A stretch of 64,000 nt of DNA from Adiantum capillus-veneris (GCA_014529385.2 CM043950.1:76706435-76770434), one strand, 5' to 3'; shown: positions 11,003 through 22,360, counted from the first letter of the stretch. Numbers and translations are program-made. Notes: generated from the sequence alone by a model not told the origin.

Positions 11003-11177
11003 GGTGGCCTTGCTGATGACAAAGGAGAGAGAGGGAGTTGGTTACTTTTGATAATGGAGGAGAGAGAGAGAGGGAGATGGTGCCAAGCAAGAGGAAGAGA
11101 GAGAGGAGGGTTATGCCAAGGGTGGCGCCCCCCTCTCTCTCTGAGCACAAGGACAATGGGGGGGGTTGTGGCGGTGG

Positions 11178-12545
11178 TGTTAGTGTGCAAAACAAGAAGG
11201 AAAATGAGGAAACGAAGAACTATTGCACGACCAAAAACACCTGTGGTAAACACCCGTAGAGATTTATGAAAAACCCCTCCAAGCATGGAATACACTCAAA
11301 ATCAGGATAAACAAAGGACAACATGACAAAGCTTTTGTTGTGGAGATGTTTGTAGAGTATCCATAGGAAAAAAATAGAGAAGAAACGAAGAAGTTATGGC
11401 CACTCGAACATGGAGGTGTCCTTTTTCTTGCTCAAAATTGAGCTCTCTAAGTTTTCTAGGTGTTACAGTTATTAAAATGAGGGATTTTTATCCCGAAATT
11501 TTTTCTCTCTTCTTAACTGACAAGGTTCTCTCCTTAAGCATCTTTTAATTGGTCCAATTTTGGACTTTTTTGAGTGAAAAGTGAGTTGTCAGTGACCCTT
11601 TGACCAAGGAATAAGGTGGGGACAAGTGTCCGGGGACCAAAAAAGTGGACAGGCGCCTGTCTAGGCAGTGGGAACTCAAAAAATGCACCATCTCCTTCCC
11701 CATGAGCCCATGAGCCCCCATAGCCAAGCCTTGAGAGAGCTCCTCTCACCTTTGATACACCATAATGGCCACCCAAAGTGCCCTATATACTCCCCACTTT
11801 CCCTTTCCTCTTCTCGTGTGGGATTATTCCCATTTTTTGAAATCCCATGTCCAAGAAGCTTCACTAGTGGCTATGCCAAATGACATTTCTTAGGGTTGAG
11901 CTAACCCATGCATTCATCATACCTTGCAAAAAATCATTTCAAGCGTTTGAATATGCTCGTTCCTTGAATTGTATACGCAAAAATAATCTATGAACCTTTT
12001 GACAAACTTCCCAAGGAATGGGGTAAGAACCCACTCGGCTTTTCTTTCAAAATCTCCAGCCGCATTTGTCAACCCAAAAGGAAGGCAGCAAAAGCAAAAA
12101 CAACCCCATGGTGTTATAAAAGTAATTTTTTTCTCGTCTTTAGAAGCAAGGATAAGTTGAAAATATTCTGAATAACCATCACAAACACTCTATCTTTCAA
12201 AACTAGCCACTGCATCTAAAAGTTGATCAATGAAAAGCAAAGGGTAAGGATCTTTCTTGGGAACTGCACTTCATGGCTTGTAATCAACATAAACTCTTCA
12301 ACACCCATCTTTCTTTGGAGTGACCACTATAGGGCTCACCCATTCAACATTATCAACTAGCACAATGAACCCTACATCCAATAGTTTATCCACTTTTTCC
12401 TTTAAAGCATTCATTTGCTCCTTACCCATCCTTGTTAATTTTTGTTGTATTGGCTTTGCCCCTTCAACTAGCTCGGTCTTCACAAGATCCCCAACAAAAC
12501 CAAAGTAGCCCAACACCACAAGAGAGAGAGAGTCTCTGATCTGAT
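11178..12545 (-). mobile_element. Gypsy copy H (same family as G): LTR fused to RT
   Basis: 11178-~11848 matches the LTR of element G (55935-56690), including CACCTGTGGTAAACAC, CGAACATGGAGGTGTCC and the region up to TTCTCGTGTGGGATTA. Immediately beyond, from ~11850, the sequence matches the RT of G (52926 onward, GTCCAAGAAGCTTCAC). The RNase H and integrase that should lie between 3' LTR and RT are missing, so a deletion has joined LTR to RT. No 5' LTR or gag follows. Confidence 0.75.
11851..12545 (-). pseudogene. RT remnant of gypsy copy H
   Basis: The minus strand starts at 12545. 12508-12300 encodes LVEGAKPIQQKLTRMG then VDNVEWVSPIVVTPKKDGC, the N-terminal RT block. The palm block follows in another frame near 12000, where the FIDD position reads FIDYFCVY. 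Multiple stops and frame changes; nonfunctional. Confidence 0.75.
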
Positions 12546-12751
12546 GATGAGGATACAATATGAATTATCGCATACTGTGCTTGTTAATTTGCTACACGAG
12601 GATTTGTTTATAAGGAGTAGGAGGAGGAGAGGAGAACGTGATAAGATACACCATAGAAACTAAAGTACACCGTCATGCTAGCTCAAAAAAAGCAATGCAC
12701 TAACAACTGATTCATTCCTATCTCAGTGACCCTTCACCTTTTCCATGCAGC
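12546..12751. other. Gap: no feature seen
   Basis: Short unique stretch between gypsy copy H and the MITE, with no domain or repeat recognised. Confidence 0.5.
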
Positions 12752-12760
12752 ATGTGGTGA

Positions 12761-13175
12761 CCTTGAAACTAAGTAACACCTATATTTAATGCAGAGGAGA
12801 GTAATGGGATTGACTGTCGAGGTTGGGGGGCAGCATCTCGAAGTGCATTAAACCTGGAAAACACAAAAAATGAGGCATGCCGTCAAAAAAATGGGAACTT
12901 GGCCCATGAAAAAAATGAGGCGCACCGGTGCCATTTGAACCCGTGACCTCCGGGTGTACGTTTAGACTAACATGGGATAACCACCGTTTTACACTCTAAT
13001 ATCATGAGTTTTGGGTTCATTGCCCACGTTGTCCAGGTTTAGTGCGTGTATAGGTTTAGTTTTTGAGCAGGCATCTGCGACTGCCATCTTTTCGATCTTC
13101 GTGCGTGAACTTCCCCGCGTCGTCGATCCCATTACTCTCCCTTGCATTAAATGTAGGTGCTACTTAGTGTTGAGG
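12761..13175. mobile_element. Mutator-like MITE with 9-bp target duplication
   Basis: 415 bp. The left end CCTTGAAACTAAGTAACACC and the right end read inward, CCTCAACACTAAGTAGCACC, are imperfect inverted repeats extending about 60 bp (shared TTTAATGCA and GGAGAGTAATGGGAT). It is flanked by perfect 9-bp direct repeats ATGTGGTGA at 12752-12760 and 13176-13184, the length made by Mutator-superfamily transposases. No transposase is encoded, so it is non-autonomous. The interior carries a tRNA-like box-B motif on the minus strand (GGGTTCAAAT at ~12942-12933). Confidence 0.85.
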
Positions 13176-13208
13176 ATGTGGTGAGTTCTTGCATGCACAA
13201 TAGCAAAT

Positions 13209-13320
13209 GAACATGGGAACATTAATGATGCCTTCTCTCAACAAAAAAACTATCTTCATTCTTTTATTTTTCTTCTATTGCATGATGTTTTACTTGTAAT
13301 TTGGTGGTGTGATATTGATT

Positions 13321-13375
<55 letters not shown>

Positions 13376-13376
13376 G
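13209..13376. repeat. Repeat unit X with (CT)n tail, left of element E
   Basis: ATGGGAACATTAATGATGCC ... TTGCATGATGTTTTAC ... TGATATTGATT is followed by a (CT)24-type run (13323-13371) and GATGG. A second copy lies at 50836-50941 directly right of element E, there followed by a (TA)n run. The host locus therefore probably had two tandem X units before E inserted at the start of the second. Confidence 0.75.
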
Positions 13377-14921
13377 TGTCATAATAATCAATATCTAATT
13401 CTCCTAAATGATTTTCATGTTAAATTGATCATTTAATATGGGGAAGTGCCAGGGGAGAAAAAGCTAGAATATTGGCTAAGCTAGTAGACTGGCCACAATA
13501 GGGATCCAAAAGAGGGAAAATAGGGATCCAAAAGGGGGGCCATCTGCAAATGAGAAATGTGCACCAATGGGCTTAAAAGATCCTAAGGTTCAGCCCATTA
13601 AGACTTCCAAAATGCTAAGGTTCCAAAATTCAAAGGTTCTATCCAAAGGTCAAAAGCCTAGGGAATTGGATGCTTTGTGTGTGTCCCAAAAGTCTTCAAC
13701 CATCCCTACATAGGAGGGGGCAAGCCCTAGAAGTAGGAGATGAGAGAGAAACTAACACACACACAGACACACACACAAGCTCTCTTTACACAAAGGGAAT
13801 GAGGGACACATGTCAGCTCCCTAGCCCAGATGCCCACAAGGTGTACTCAATTCCTATTGAATGGCCTTGGAGGTGGATCAATGAGAATTAAGCTAGAGTA
13901 AATCTAGTTTAATTAATTTAAAAACACTTAATAAAAGAACCAATAAGAATTAATCTCTCTAGAAGACTCTTGGGCAGTCTCCCAAGGGGTCCAATGAGCA
14001 TTCAACAGCCCAATGGCTTGCCTGATTCCTATTGGCCAGGAGGAAAAGGGGTCCAATGAGAGTATAGTTGAATTAAATAATTACCTAAAGCTCTCACAAA
14101 AGGGGAAAGGGGGACACATGCCAAAAGGCTATCACTTATGCTGCTTAATTTCCATTGGCTAGGCAAGAGAGAAAGGGGGCTGATTTTTGCAAGGCATTAT
14201 CACACACACACTCACACAATCTCATGTGTGAAGCAAAGAAGACTCTCTCTCCTTCTCAAGCTTTAATGGAAAGCTTACCACCTACTCCAATCTTGTGAGA
14301 AGGGATGCCTACACCGACAATTCATGGATTTGTGATGAAAATCCAACCAGGAACCAAGCTTCAATGCATCCTCATCTCCTCTACTATGCTAATTACTAAG
14401 CTAAGCTAGGATAATATGAGTAACTATGTGAGGAGATGTCCATCTTTCTTGCAAGAATACTCCTTCTTCCTCTCAATCTAATCTCATACCCAGCTAGCTA
14501 TCACCATCTTCGAAGGTGTGTGAGGTCTTGGTTTTGAGACCGTGAGGGAATTGATGTTGTGTTTGATAAGTGTTTTGCTTAGTGCATGAAGTTTCCATCT
14601 TCATTGCACTAGCTAGTATTGAAGGAACACAAAAAATTGTATTGTAAAATGTCTCTCTTGATGGGAGAAACCATAATATAAAGCCTTTTGGAGGGGGGAC
14701 CGGCTCCATGCAAATCCGGTCCTCAATTGTTCTCAACAATTACTTAATTTCTCTCTCTTTTGAAGTATTGTTCATGCTTTCTAACTAGGTGTTATGCTTT
14801 TTGTTGCTCTCTCCACCCAAGCACTCTTGTTAATCTCATTAGGAATCTAGTCTAATGAAATGCTCACTCTGTTCATCCTATTTTCCACTACACACAAGTT
14901 ACTAGGCCATTAAATGCTACA
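13377..14921 (+). repeat. 5' LTR of gypsy E
   Basis: 1545 bp, from TGTCATAATAATC to AATGCTACA. It contains several AC-rich and CCAATGAG-type short repeats and a possible TATA-like AATATAAAGCC near 14675. It matches 44084-44440 and 49671-50834 with indels (the 3' copy lacks ~20 bp near 13545 and ~40 bp near 13640, and gains ~55 bp at 50024-50080). Confidence 0.92.
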
Positions 14922-14940
14922 TTGGTATCAGGGCACAAGG
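14922..14940 (+). promoter_or_regulatory. Primer-binding site of gypsy E
   Basis: TTGGTATCAGGGCACAAGG directly follows the LTR. It is an initiator-Met-like site (TGGTATCAGAGC in most plants) with one change. Confidence 0.8.
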
Positions 14941-15338
14941 TTTGTCTTTTCCTGCTCAAGAAGGGAGGTCCTCAAGCTAGCTAACAATGGTTGGTATTAT
15001 TAATTGCATGTGAGTAAGTAGACTACGGATTTTTCAGTCTTGCAGTTAGCCTACCTTTGTGTAGTAAACAGGGCATCACCGTCGAGAGCTATGGTCTTAA
15101 TAATGGAGTCCTATGGGCCTCGCCTATGGCTTAACCACTATTGAGCTATTAGAAGCTTGATAGGAGCTGGTGTTGTTTTGGTGTTGAACGACCCTCTCTT
15201 CTATTCCTTGCAACTAATGTTATTCGCACCACGTGTACAGTAGCTTGAGTGCTTTTTCTAAAGGGGTAAAGAGGAGTAGAAATTAGGGCTTGAAGTGCCA
15301 AAGTACACCTAAAAAGTTTACACCTAAAAGTTGTTAGA

Positions 15339-16796
15339 ATGGTTGACAATAGTAAAGAGAGTGAAATTAATGTTGATAACTTTGATTTTGCTAATGAGCA
15401 AGCTACTAATGATGCCCCGATGCTTGTTAACTATCTTGTTTCTAGGCTTCAACACGCCATGGGCAATCCATACCTCCAAAGTGAAGTGCAAAAACAACTT
15501 CGTGCTCATGGGATTCTCCAATCTCCCCACCATGACGAGAGAACACCTAGGAAGCCTCCCTGCAAGCCTTCAAAAAGAGGTCTCTCTTCGATTAGGGAAG
15601 AAGAAGAGGATCCATACGAAGGGCTCAAAAATTTACTCCTTGATGATGCATCTCCTTCTCAAAGGAGAAATCAAGATCCTCCACCAAAGAAACGAGAAGA
15701 AAGTGAGTCTCTCACCACCTCGGTGGAGATGGCTCCACAAAGACGGCGGGCTAAACGCTCTCCATCACCTCCAAAACGGAGAAGACCATCGCATATTTTG
15801 TTCACACCATACTTCAAAGAGGGATGACAAAACTCAAGAGAAGAAAAAGGAAAGAAAGAGGACACCCTCTTCTTCATCCTCTTCCTCTTATGAAAGTGAT
15901 GGTGAAGATAACAAAGATCAAGGCAAGAAAAAGGCAAGAGAGGTCACCCTCTTCTCCATCTTCCTCAAATTCTTCATCTTCTGAAGAAAGTGATGGTGCA
16001 ACCTTTGAACCATCAGAAAGAAGAGGCCATAGAAAATCCTATGCCGCATGGAAAAGGTCATCCAAGCTCACGAAGTTCAAAGAGGGAGGGAAGAACGTCT
16101 CTTTCCTTACCTACGATGGCACTTTTGGTGCTACAGACAAAGTCTTGGCCTTTATCCAATAGTTCAATGCGGTGTTTGGAGATGAGTGCTTCATGGAGTC
16201 CTCTAAGCTACACCATGTAGCTATGCACTTTCAAAAGCCCGCCAGACAATGGTGGTCTAGCCTATGGGCCAGTGGTGAAGCTCCACGAACATGGAAAGCT
16301 TTAAGAGCTTCCATTATGAAGCAGTTTTTGGCCACCGATGCCAAAGACAAGGTACTCACCGAATGACAAAGCTTGAAGCTCTCTCCCTATGAATCCATCC
16401 ACAAACATGTAGACAAGTTTTGGGACCTACAAATCAAAGCCATTTTCTTCAAAAAGTTGGATTTTGGAGAGCAAAAGCAACAATTTTGTGCAAGCTTAAC
16501 TGAAGAAATGGAGAAATAGTCAACTCCCAAAGGCCACGCACCATATCGACGGTTATACACCATAGTATGGTGGCCTCTGGAATAAATTTCCAAGCGGGGG
16601 ATAAAGGAAATTCTAAGACCACGGAAAACAAGGGTTCTAATGAGCCTAAGGGGAAGGACAATGTCCAAAAGTCTCCTAAGGGAAACTCCAACAAAGCTAA
16701 AGAGAAGGGAGTTTACAAAGGCAAAAATAAACTCTCTCCTGAAGAGCTTGAGCATTATCGCAAGGATAACCAAGGTTTTAAGTGCGGCTAGCAAGG
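15339..16796 (+). pseudogene. Gypsy E gag
   Basis: The ATG at 15339 opens MVDNSKESEINVDNFDFANE, a 162-codon frame rich in Arg/Ser/Pro. The frame then shifts by two near 15824. The new frame carries Ser-rich tracts and a retrotransposon Gag domain (TYDGTFGATDKVLAF, HVAMHFQKPARQWW, TWKALRASIMKQFL) with stops near 16160, 16364 and 16517. The zinc knuckle near 16775-16815 reads GFKCG, stop, QGHGYHAC: the first Cys is Gly and a stop lies inside. Gag would form the particle shell; this copy is dead. Confidence 0.85.
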
Positions 16797-16924
16797 GCAT
16801 GGGTACCACGCTTGTCCCCAAAAGAACACCCGCCATGAGCCTCCTAGAGCTACCTTGGCGAAATCCAAGAGGAGGAAACTCATCACAAAGAATCTCGTCT
16901 ATGCCATGCTTGGAGAAAGGTAAG

Positions 16925-17482
16925 AGAATATGATTCTTTTATTCTCTTTGACCCTGGTTCTACTCACAATTTCATATCTATAGAGTTGGCCACCAAGCAG
17001 GGCATACAAGCCTACGAGATGGGAGATGTCCTACCCGCAGACGACGCTTTCAAGGGGCAGGAGGGTGAAAAAGTGGTTTGTTGGTACAAAGAAAGGACCT
17101 ATTTTACTTCTACCAATGAAAAGTGGGGACTGGTAAAAGTTTTGTAGTTGAGGTCAAAACTTTTTGGACCTTGTGTTTTTAGATTCTCCTTTTGAAGATC
17201 TATCCACTCATATATAGTATGATAGGTAGTTTTTCATGTGACATGTAGAAATTGTAGCTCAAAGATTTGTCAAAGGTGTTGTCAAGGACAGACATTTTTG
17301 TACCACCAAAGTGTGCTTTTAGCCAGGAAGCTTCAGTCACTCCCTTGATCGGGAAATTGAGGCTCCATGTCCAAAGCTATGTGGACAAAGAGGACTTTTT
17401 TATCTCTCCTCTCAAGCATGAGGATGTAATCCTAGGGGCACCATGGTTTGATCGCATGGTTGCCAATGTTAAATTCCCTTAA
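16925..17482 (+). pseudogene. Gypsy E protease remnant
   Basis: FDPGSTHNFISIELATKQGI near 16948-17010 is a retropepsin active site with the usual D-S-G changed to D-P-G. It resumes at ~17340 with TPLIGKLRLHVQSY and EDVILGAPWFDRM, the conserved C-terminal part. Between them (~17050-17330) the sequence is full of stops and does not resemble protease; it may be a small insertion. Confidence 0.7.
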
Positions 17483-17515
17483 AGGAGAATCTCCTTTAAG
17501 TTCAGGGAAAAAGAT

Positions 17516-18785
17516 ATGTTTATAGATGCTAAGGAAATGGGTAACACTATACCCATTGTACATACACAAGCTTTCAACAAGTCAATAAGGAGCTCTGTTT
17601 CCATGTACAAGATTTTTGTTAGAGATTCACAAAATGAACCTAATGTTTTAGCAAAAGAAAATATACACAACCAAAAGGAGTTAGAACTATCAACTTTTCT
17701 CAAGGGGTTTCAAGATGTCTTTATTGACGACATCGCTTATGAGCTACATCCTAAACGAGGCAATGATGACCATGCAGTTGAACTTCTTCGAGGAACTTCA
17801 CCGCCTAAAAAACCTCCTTATAGAGTTTCTCAAGCTCAACAAGAGGAGATTATGCGGCAAGTGCACGAGTTAGTTGAGAAGGGCATGGTTAGGCCTAGTT
17901 CATCTCCATTTTGTTCTCCTGTGCTATTAGTGAAAAAGAAAGATGGAACATATCTTATGTCTGTTGAGTATAGAGCACTAAATAGGATCACAATCAAAAA
18001 TAGGTTTCCCGTTCCATGGGTAGAAGACCTATTTGATAATGTACAAGGGTCAACCTACTTCAGTAGGATTGACCTAAAAAGTGGCTATCATCAAATAAGG
18101 ATAGTTGATAAGAACATTGTAAAGACCGTATTTTGCACTATGTTTGGTGTTTACAACTAGATTTTCATGCCTTTTGGCTTGACCAATGCACCAGCCACAT
18201 TCAATCGCTTGATGGAGAATCTATTCAGGCCTCACCGAACCTTTACTGGAGTGTTCTTTGATGATATCATCATATACTCTAATTCATTAGATGAACACAA
18301 GCAACACCTCCAGGTAATATTTCAAGTTCTAAGAAAGAATAAACTTTATGTTAATCAAAATAAAAGTGAATTTTTCTTACAAGAGATTCAATATTTAGGT
18401 CACATTATCTCTCAAGATGGCATCTAAATGGATCCATCAAAGCTAGAGGTAATAAAAGGATGGCGTAAACCAAGGAATCTTCAAGAGATAAGAAGCTTTA
18501 TAGGTATGTGCGTATACTACAGACCCTTCATATAAAATTTCTCACTAATAGTAGGACCATTACATGACCTAGCAAAGAAAAACATTAGGTACACATGGTC
18601 TACCAACGAGAACAACGCCTTGGAAAAGCTTAAATAAAATCTTATCTCTCAACCTGTGCTTACACTACTGAATCTCCCAAGGCCATTTGAGGTCCAATGT
18701 GATGCTTGTGGTGATTTCCTTGGAGCTGTTTTGCTTCAAGAAGTCCACGCCATAGGCTATGAAAGTCAAAGGGTCCAAGAGATGG
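17516..18785 (+). pseudogene. Gypsy E reverse transcriptase and start of RNase H
   Basis: RT of standard gypsy type: PPYRVSQAQQEEIMRQVHEL, SSPFCSPVLLVKKKDGTY, FSRIDLKSGYHQIR, MPFGLTNAPATFNRLMEN, and the catalytic VFFDDIIIYS, intact. One frame is used with stops at 18158-18160, 18425-18427, 18532 and 18636. RNase H begins (VQCDACGDFLGAVLLQE) and the sequence breaks off at ~18.78 kb. E lacks the FCIYS-type RT and second RNase H of families T, N and G, so it is a different gypsy lineage. Confidence 0.88.
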
Positions 18786-19220
18786 TGTAGCGCTTCTTTA
18801 GTGTACCAAGCTTCTTATCGGCCGGTTTGATTATAATGTTATGATCATTCTTAAGGGAAGAAATGGAGTTTATCAAAAAGGATTTAGAAAGGGAGGGAGG
18901 ATAAAGATTAAGGAGGGGTTTCAAGTGAGAGAAAACAAAATCAAATGTTAGGTTAAGGGTGGTGGAATGAATAGGGGGATCCCAAGAGGGATTGGGGAGA
19001 GATAAGGGAGAGGAAGAAGGAGAGAGAGAATTCTTGAAAAAGAGTTTGAGTTGTAGGCTCCTTTCAAGATTAGAATATGCACCAATGATAGAAGATGGTG
19101 GTGGTGGTGGAGAGGGGGGAATGTAGTTGAGTGCAAGACCCAAAAGTTTATGTTTAGAGGAGGAGAGAGAGCGATTGGCTAAGTTGTGGAAAGAGAGAAT
19201 AGTTATCTTATGCTCAAGAG
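18780..19220 (-). pseudogene. Penelope-like retroelement RT fragment
   Basis: The minus-strand frame reads FHNLANRSLSSSKHKLLGL then ALNYIPPSP, about 100 residues of linker, and NIIIKPADKKLGT. The pair 'HNL...L...LL..GLxxxP' and 'IIIKPADKxLG' is the N-terminal signature of reverse transcriptases of Penelope-like elements; this identification is from memory of family motifs. The fragment stops directly against RNase H of gypsy E, before the catalytic palm, so it is truncated. No GIY-YIG endonuclease or telomere repeat was seen nearby. Confidence 0.6.
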
Positions 19221-19543
19221 TGAAAATTGTTTGTTTACAAGGCTACGATTTTGTAGAGATGCGGATTGGTTTTTAGCCAATATTTAGACCTTTTTCTACT
19301 TTTGAGGGAAGGGAGGGGAAAGAAAAAGGAGTTACAAGGAGGAGGGGTCCAAATGTGAGGGAAAAGAGGGGTTCGGGAGAAGAGCAAGTGGACCCAAGAT
19401 GAAGGGTGCTCCAAGCTTACTTCTTTCTCCTCCAATACAAGTTTTTTGAGACTCTAGGAAATTTAGGACGGCTATGCTTCAGATGGGGATGTTGACGGTG
19501 AGGAAAATGGGAGGAAGTAGAGATAGGGCCCAAGGGGTAATTG
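19221..19543. other. Gap: probable upstream part of the Penelope-like fragment
   Basis: The minus strand contains short protein-like stretches in changing frames (for example KYWLKTNPHLYKI at ~19290-19250) but no recognisable domain. Confidence 0.4.
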
Positions 19544-19865
19544 TGTTGAGATGTCGAGCTCTACATCTTGAGCTGGCATCCACTACGGGTCTTGGCCGCT
19601 TACGGCATTTACTCACTTGCGCGTTAGGTGACCGACACAGAGGATCTCTGCCAGTGATTCTACAGTTGGACTACACTTATAGTGCCAGCCTAGTACGCTT
19701 CTAGCGAGTTCACACTTAGTGACCGCATGTACATATGTGCTACTTTTTAGCTTTAGCACTTAGTCATTTTGTACTCTCTTTTCTGTGAAGAAGAAGAAGA
19801 AGCTTTCCATCTCTGTGTGCTTTGTGCTTCTCTGGTGTAGCTCTCTTGAATCCTCATTCTTTACA
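19544..19865 (+). repeat. Copia LTR (isolated 5' LTR)
   Basis: TGTTGAGATGTCGAGCTC ... CTCATTCTTTACA, followed immediately by TGGTATCAGAGCC (19866-19878), a copia primer-binding site. The left boundary is inferred from the TG start. The element is cut off about 50 bp after the primer site where the F remnant begins. No partner LTR is in the window. Confidence 0.65.
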
Positions 19866-19878
19866 TGGTATCAGAGCC
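19866..19878 (+). promoter_or_regulatory. Primer-binding site of the isolated copia LTR
   Basis: TGGTATCAGAGCC, complementary to the 3' end of initiator-Met tRNA, abuts the LTR end ACA. Confidence 0.8.
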
Positions 19879-19930
19879 TGGTGCAGGCAAGAGAGGCTAA
19901 GAGAGCAAGAGCATCACAACCCTTCATCGT

Positions 19931-21006
19931 CTGAGAGTGGAGTTCTACGCCTGGCATGGCGAGAGAGAAGAGAGGAGAGATGAGAAGAGAAACATAGACA
20001 CTGGGTGCAATCTCCCCCCGTGCAAGAGTGACCATTTCCCTCTTTCACGTATTTGATTTATAGATTTCTTGAATGGTCAAAGTGAGTACAAACTGCCTGG
20101 CCGGTCATAAATGGCCAAAGCTCATAAAGAGCACTTGAATAATCAAATATACATAACTATAATATCCTTTTGCAATAGCCTAGCTCGCTCAAGTCGTTTT
20201 CACCTGTCAGAGCTGCAATAAAATATCGACTCCATAACATACCTCTCCGTTGGAAAGCAACTGTCCTCGTTGCAAATATAAGAAATCTGCAAACGATACT
20301 TGTAAAAAAATGATTAGAAATTTGTGTCAAAAAGTAGCATATAGGAAAATAAATGAAACTAAACAACATTGCTTATGCCTGCCGTCATCCACATACTACC
20401 TATTCTAGTGTCCCATACCACTAGAACAAGCAGTATATGTCATACCCTGATAAATCAAGATATCATTGGTCACACTCATTATTGTATAAATCAATTCTCA
20501 TCAATCTCAAGTTCACTTCTATAAATACTGTCGCGACAAAAAACCATCATATACCAATTCCAAATCCAAATCCAAGTATCCTTCATTTTCTATACCTGGG
20601 TAACAAAATCATACCAGTTATAGTGGTGGCCAGCCATTGCAGCATGATTTGGTGATTGGTGTTGCCTAAACCGGCGAGTCTACCCCCGACGTGCTGCCTA
20701 AATTGGAGAATCTACACTAATCCTGCCTAAATTGGCGAATCTGCATTTGGTATTGTTTAAAAAGTGTAAATCTATAGTTTGTTGCTGTGCTGCCTAGATC
20801 GACGAATCTGCACCAGGATGAGCATTTTCACACTGCCTAAATCGGTGGATTTGTGTGCACGTGACCAATGGACTAGACCAAGCATTAAAAAAACCAACAT
20901 AAATTACCTCCTTTTGATATCAAATTGGAGTAGATTGTAGTGTTTAAACAAAATGGAAACAATATCCCAAAACAACAGGGCTTATTTAAGTAGCTGTCTT
21001 ATCAGT
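19931..21006 (-). mobile_element. Remnant of element F (LTR part plus internal sequence)
   Basis: 19931-20239 matches the LTR of element F' (44613-44931). 20240-20379 and 20936-21006 match the adjoining internal region (44932-45125). A 556-bp block (20380-20935) is present only here. At 21006 the sequence TCTTATCAGT runs into the 5' LTR of element T, and F' has a T LTR at exactly the same point (45126/45127). No coding domain was seen. Confidence 0.75.
20663..20854 (+). repeat. Six degenerate copies of a 21-bp motif
   Basis: Consensus TGCCTAAAYYGGCGAATC plus three bases, starting at 20663, 20695, 20724, 20754 (weak), 20791 and 20834, spaced 29-43 bp. They lie in the block that F' lacks. Confidence 0.75.
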
Positions 21007-22323
21007 TGATGGGGGCTTTTCACAAGCCAAGCTCCCATACCCCTCTTCTCTCGTCCCCACCCCATGAAAACCCCCTCTTAGGGAGGGAGTGATAAAAGGC
21101 ATTGGAAAAAGTAAGAAAAAATAAAGTATGATTATGTAAATATATAAGAAAGGTAAAATAGGCCACCTCATGCCTGCGGGGTAGCCCATCCCCACCTTGC
21201 CTCCTTTTTCTTCACTGTTGCCCCGTCGGGTGTCCCTTTTCCTCTCCTCCACTCAAAATGTCAACTCCCCTCTCTCTTCCCCTTGTCCTTTCTCCTTTCT
21301 CTCTCCCCTCAAGCTACCCCACCTCTCACCAATAATGCATTATAACTCACCAATAATGCACCCTAACTCACATGCAACTTACCCTATCTTCCAAAATAGT
21401 ATACCCCACCCCCTCTTTCTCTCTCCTATCATATCCCATGACCCAAATACCCCCCTCTCTCTCTAAAGGGCGCCATGTGTCTTGTCTTGTAGCTAAATAA
21501 CCTCCCACACACTCACACACACTCAGTTTCACTGAAAAAGGTGCCCACAGACCCATCCCCACCCGGTGGTTACCTGATTTTTCTTGTGTTCACACACATC
21601 TGCAAACAGATTCACCTCTGAACACACTCCCCTCTCTCACCTCTTGTAATTACTTTATTCTCCATGTCACCTCTCACTTTTTTTCATCAACCCATCTCTC
21701 TCTCTTAGTCTCTCTCTCATGAGACTGCTGTTCTGGCACATATACACATAGCCAGACAAGTGGGGCCCACAGTCACATGGCCTATGTAGATAATGATTTC
21801 TTCATTTCTAAATTCTAGAATTTCTCCCCCCTCCTCCCCTATATAAAGAGGGGTCACCATCACACTAAGGACACACACAATCACCAAAGAGTACACTATG
21901 CACTGTGTGTGTCTAGTGCACACACACACACCCACACCATCACCATCACCGCAATCACCATGCTCGTCTTGAGCATGACCTCTACACCCATGGGCTATGG
22001 AAGATGAAGGGAAACTAAATGAAGGATGATGGCCATAACCCTCGTGCGAGTCTTCGCCATCAACTCCCACCTATCCGCCATGTGCTCTACCACACTCTCC
22101 CTTCTTATTCCCCTACCCTATGCTCCCCATTTCATCGCCTTATTCTCTAAATAAAGCTTGAGGTTTTGTGAGTATGTTTTCTTGCAATGTTTTGCCCATG
22201 TGAGGTGTGCGGAATCGCCACCTAGTCTTGTATTTGGAGCGAGCTTGTGTATGTGTGAAGGGGGTGCGGATTCGCCATCCTTTTGTGGTGCCTAAGTACT
22301 AAGCCTCTATACCCCCTCCCTCA

Positions 22324-22360
<37 letters not shown>

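Noticed and set aside
10782-11295. Overlapping long open frames (up to 137 codons) in the microsatellite block
   Set aside because: They are translations of (GA)n/(GT)n runs, which lack stops in most frames; no non-repetitive coding content.
12930-12990. tRNA gene on the minus strand inside the MITE
   Set aside because: Only the T-arm/box B resembles a tRNA; box A is poor and the arms do not fold properly.
13323-13371. CRISPR-like or satellite array
   Set aside because: It is a plain (CT)n microsatellite; no spacer-repeat structure anywhere in the window.
18780-19220. Telomere-linked Penelope element
   Set aside because: No telomere-type repeat array was seen nearby, so there is no evidence for a telomeric location.
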